Source: JASFYU01 sp045046905 (GTDB lineage: Bacteria > Bacteroidota > Bacteroidia > Flavobacteriales > Flavobacteriaceae). Taken from it: a DNA stretch of 9,369 bases. The notes below the pieces were generated by a model. That model searched no databases. It saw nothing but the letters and a program-made list of their open reading frames with translations, and was not told the DNA's origin. Shown here one piece after another: positions 7,603-9,369 of the stretch. How positions within the stretch are numbered: position 1 is the first letter of the stretch; each line of letters begins with the position of its first letter. Made by a program: the position numbers and the translations under genes. The DNA lies in NCBI GenBank assembly GCA_045046905.1, contig JASFYU010000026.1, forward strand, positions 1 through 9,369. The letters run 5' to 3'.

Positions 7603-8079
7603 ATGGAAAACAAAACAACAAGAAGATCATCGTTTAAAAAAATAGGAATGGGATTAGCCGCGATTTTTGGGGCCGGTACTGCCGCAAAAGCCATGGCAAG
7701 TTCTTCTAAACCCCAAAAGGAAGTCGTAGGAGATATTATTATGGATCAAAAAATACCACTCTTTTCAGGTGGCGTAAAACATGGCAACACTCTGTATATT
7801 GCCGGTAAGGGAGCGCATGTAGAGCCTTATGAGATCAAAGCACATACCGAAATAGTATTGCAGGAACTTGAAAAAGAATTAATAAAACATGGTTCCTCAA
7901 TGGACAAGGTGCTGAAAGTAAATGTATATTTGGCCGACCTCGGGGATTACAAAGGTATGAACGAGGTGTTTAGAGGACGTTTCGGCAAAAATCCACCGGT
8001 AAGAACTACAGTGGCTACCTACGGAGGTGTACCAGGAAATTCATTGGTAGAGATGGACTGTATAGCGGCCGTGGACTAA
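7603..8079 (+). CDS. Tat-exported RidA-family (YjgF/YER057c/UK114) protein
   Basis: RidA-type proteins hydrolyse reactive enamine/imine intermediates released by PLP enzymes, freeing ammonia and a keto acid. I choose the ATG at 7603 (158 residues), preceded by AGAGAAA, over an in-frame TTG at 7573 because it puts TTRRSSFKK near the N-terminus as a twin-arginine signal. A hydrophobic stretch follows, with probable cleavage after A32 (KAMA). The mature part (about 41-158) is one RidA domain. The substrate-binding arginine is R134 in PPVRTTV and the usual acidic residue near the C-terminus is E150. The strand that usually reads SGQ is IAGKGA here, and the loop after it is short. The gene follows the PLP enzyme by 85 bases. 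A role as its partner is inference, since most RidA proteins are cytoplasmic. Confidence 0.85.
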   Translation: MENKTTRRSSFKKIGMGLAAIFGAGTAAKAMASSSKPQKEVVGDIIMDQKIPLFSGGVKHGNTLYIAGKGAHVEPYEIKAHTEIVLQELEKELIKHGSSMDKVLKVNVYLADLGDYKGMNEVFRGRFGKNPPVRTTVATYGGVPGNSLVEMDCIAAVD

Positions 8080-8097
8080 GCGAATATAAAAGACCAT

Positions 8098-8139
8098 GAA
8101 CTCGTTTAAACGTTTTGTGTTTAATCGAGTTCATTTTAG
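8098..8139. terminator. Strong hairpin, probable transcription terminator after the RidA-like gene
   Basis: GAACTCGTTTAAAC (8098-8111) and GTTTAATCGAGTTC (8119-8132) form a 14-position stem with a single mismatch and a seven-base loop. ATTTTAG follows, which is a short, imperfect T-tract. The hairpin starts 18 bases after the stop codon at 8077-8079. It suggests that the unit from 1721 ends wholly or partly here and that the RraA gene has lower or separate expression. Confidence 0.6.
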
Positions 8140-8225
8140 AATTCTTGTATATCAACAAGCTCGACCCAAGCCTACCTGAGGGCGAGGCAGGGGTATGAGC
8201 TATGCTTCCGAAAAAACATTTTTTA

Positions 8226-8243
8226 TTCCGATGGCTATCGGAA
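8226..8243. repeat. TTCCGAT-GGCT-ATCGGAA inverted repeat, likely a dispersed intergenic element
   Basis: This is a perfect seven-pair stem with a four-base loop. It is preceded by a T-run (8219-8224), so when read on the minus strand it resembles a terminator with a U-tract. Another TTCCG lies at 8206-8210. Short palindromes of this kind recur between genes in flavobacterial chromosomes as far as I know. Copy number elsewhere in this genome cannot be seen from one window. Confidence 0.4.
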
Positions 8244-8333
8244 CAAGGCAAGTCCCTCCATAGGCGGGCATCCGGGAATTAACCCCTCAATGAGGGATTG
8301 AAAAAGTAGCACTTATTTAAAAAAATCAGAACA

Positions 8334-9266
8334 ATGAAACCTAGCTTAACCTTATTTTCAAGTCTTTTTATAGGCCTTTTTATAATATGCAACACCTATT
8401 CACAAACCATTCCGAAAGAAGAACTGGTTTTTTTGACCTCACAATGGCAGGGGGAGCGTTTTGATGATGGTCGCCCCAAAATTCCGGAAGGCCTACTAGA
8501 AAGAGCAAAAAAGATCGGTATCGATGATGCGTGGACCGTTTTGAAAAACGAGGGATATACCAACCAATTTGAAGGAAATTGGAAAATGGTACATGACAAT
8601 GTTCCCGTTGTTGGGCGCGCCCTTACGGCCATGTTTATGCCAAGCCGCCCCGATGTCGAAAAAAATATCAAAGAAAGAGGAATTGGTTCTCGAGGCAGAA
8701 AGGGAAATACCAATTCATGGCCGATAGAAATGCTTACCAAAGGAGATGTATATGTCGCCGATGGCTTCGGAAAAATAGATGCAGGAACACTTATGGGTGC
8801 TACCTTGGCTACCTCAATCTATAGTAAATCGGAAAACGGCGTCGTTTTTAACGGTAGTTCTAGAGATTTAAAATCCATAAAAGAAATAGACGGCTTTAAC
8901 GCCTTTGTTCGTGATTTTCATCCTTCCTTCCTCGAAGATATGGTCGTAATGGGCCTCAATGTGCCTATTCGAATGGGCAATGCCATCGTCTTACCCGGAG
9001 ATTTGGTAATCGCTATGGAGGAGGGTGTGCTATTTGTTCCGGCACATTTGGCCGAGCAGGTCGTAAGTACCGCGGAATTTGTAGGATTAAAAGATCTTTT
9101 TGGTTTTGAAGCCATAAAATCAAAACGCTATTCCACAGGAGAGATCGACAGTCAATGGTCTACTCAGATTAAAAAGGATTTTTTAAAATGGCTCGCTAAA
9201 AACCCAAAACTCGGGAGCATGAGCAGCGAACAGCTCGACAAGGTTTTGAGTAAAAGAACATGGTAA
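8334..9266 (+). CDS. Sec-exported RraA-family protein (HMG/CHA-aldolase-like)
   Basis: Member of the RraA/dimethylmenaquinone-methyltransferase-like fold, which includes the metal-dependent pyruvate aldolase 4-hydroxy-4-methyl-2-oxoglutarate aldolase as well as proteins with no known activity. It has 310 residues. Residues 1-23 are a Sec signal peptide, with likely cleavage after TYS. The family core spans about 60-255: GDVYVADGFG (137-146) matches the canonical GDVlVvDG segment, and SRD with R177 and D178 matches the aldolase VRD motif that binds substrate and metal. In GTLMGATLA (151-159) an Ala replaces the Glu common in GELLA. An extra N-terminal segment and a C-terminal helical tail (about 258-310) make it longer than the usual 160-230 residues. 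It probably performs a retro-aldol or decarboxylation step on a keto acid; the substrate is not readable. Confidence 0.8.
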   Translation: MKPSLTLFSSLFIGLFIICNTYSQTIPKEELVFLTSQWQGERFDDGRPKIPEGLLERAKKIGIDDAWTVLKNEGYTNQFEGNWKMVHDNVPVVGRALTAMFMPSRPDVEKNIKERGIGSRGRKGNTNSWPIEMLTKGDVYVADGFGKIDAGTLMGATLATSIYSKSENGVVFNGSSRDLKSIKEIDGFNAFVRDFHPSFLEDMVVMGLNVPIRMGNAIVLPGDLVIAMEEGVLFVPAHLAEQVVSTAEFVGLKDLFGFEAIKSKRYSTGEIDSQWSTQIKKDFLKWLAKNPKLGSMSSEQLDKVLSKRTW

Positions 9267-9325
9267 CACTCTTATAACCTGAGTTCGACCTAAGATTTGT
9301 TTACAGTTTAGATGCTTTTTTATTC

Positions 9326-9343
9326 AATTCGAAGCTGAATTTT
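9326..9343 (+). terminator. Weak hairpin after the RraA-family gene
   Basis: AATTC (9326-9330) and GAATT (9337-9341) form a five-pair AT-rich stem followed by TT, about 60 bases after the stop codon. It is a poor terminator by pairing strength. Nothing else is seen in the last 103 bases of the window. Confidence 0.2.
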
Positions 9344-9369
9344 AGAAAGACTAACGGGTTAATTTGATA

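Larger units (their letters stand above)
8080..8333. other. 254-base spacer built of several inverted repeats
   Basis: There is no credible gene here. It begins with the hairpin at 8098-8132. It then holds an imperfect stem of CCTACCT (8171-8177) with AGGCAGG (8185-8191), an A6-CA-T6 run (8211-8224), the palindrome at 8226-8243, and CCCTC-AAT-GAGGG (8284-8296). GC-rich blocks alternate with homopolymer runs, unlike the simple AT-rich spacers elsewhere in this cluster. The last 30 bases are A-rich and lead into the next start codon with only a weak ribosome binding site. Confidence 0.6.

Noticed and set aside
8080..8333. CRISPR array or short tandem repeats in the repeat-rich spacer
   Set aside because: The repeats are inverted and differ from one another. 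There is no regular repeat-spacer pattern and no cas gene.

Overview
The window reads as chromosomal DNA of a marine-type member of Bacteroidota, most likely family Flavobacteriaceae. The grounds are: an AT-rich sequence with A-rich or weak Shine-Dalgarno regions; the C-terminal part of a hybrid two-component system (histidine kinase, receiver and AraC output in one chain), which is characteristic of this phylum; lipoprotein signals of the Bacteroidota style; and a cluster of exported catabolic enzymes. Genus assignment is not possible from the sequence alone. All seven supported genes lie on the + strand.

Layout. Positions 1-1407 hold the 3' part of the hybrid sensor/regulator gene, whose 5' part lies outside the window. 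A 313-base non-coding gap (1408-1720) follows, with a GC-rich palindrome and a possible promoter. Then come six genes: a lipoprotein fusing a PQQ-type sugar dehydrogenase propeller to cytochrome c (1721-3493); an SMP-30/gluconolactonase-like lipoprotein (3587-4531); nine bases later an exported amidohydrolase of the EF0837/Atu3266 deacetylase type (4541-5791); a Tat-exported SelA-fold PLP enzyme with an extra C-terminal beta-rich domain (5886-7517); a Tat-exported RidA-like protein (7603-8079); a hairpin terminator and a repeat-rich spacer (8080-8333); and a Sec-exported RraA-family protein (8334-9266). The last 103 bases hold no gene.

How the genes may work together (inference). The families line up as successive steps of one route: aldose oxidation to a lactone with electrons passed to cytochrome c, lactone opening, N-deacetylation, PLP-dependent ammonia elimination to a 2-keto-3-deoxy acid, RidA-assisted imine/enamine hydrolysis, and retro-aldol cleavage by an RraA-type metal-dependent aldolase. 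With an N-acetyl-hexosamine as input this would be a complete, unphosphorylated route to pyruvate plus glyceraldehyde. What makes the locus unusual is that every one of the six enzymes carries an export signal (two lipoprotein, two Sec, two Tat). Sugar-acid deamination and aldol cleavage are normally cytoplasmic and often act on phosphorylated substrates. The substrate is not proven by the sequence. The upstream regulator is a plausible pathway-specific sensor because its gene ends next to the cluster on the same strand.
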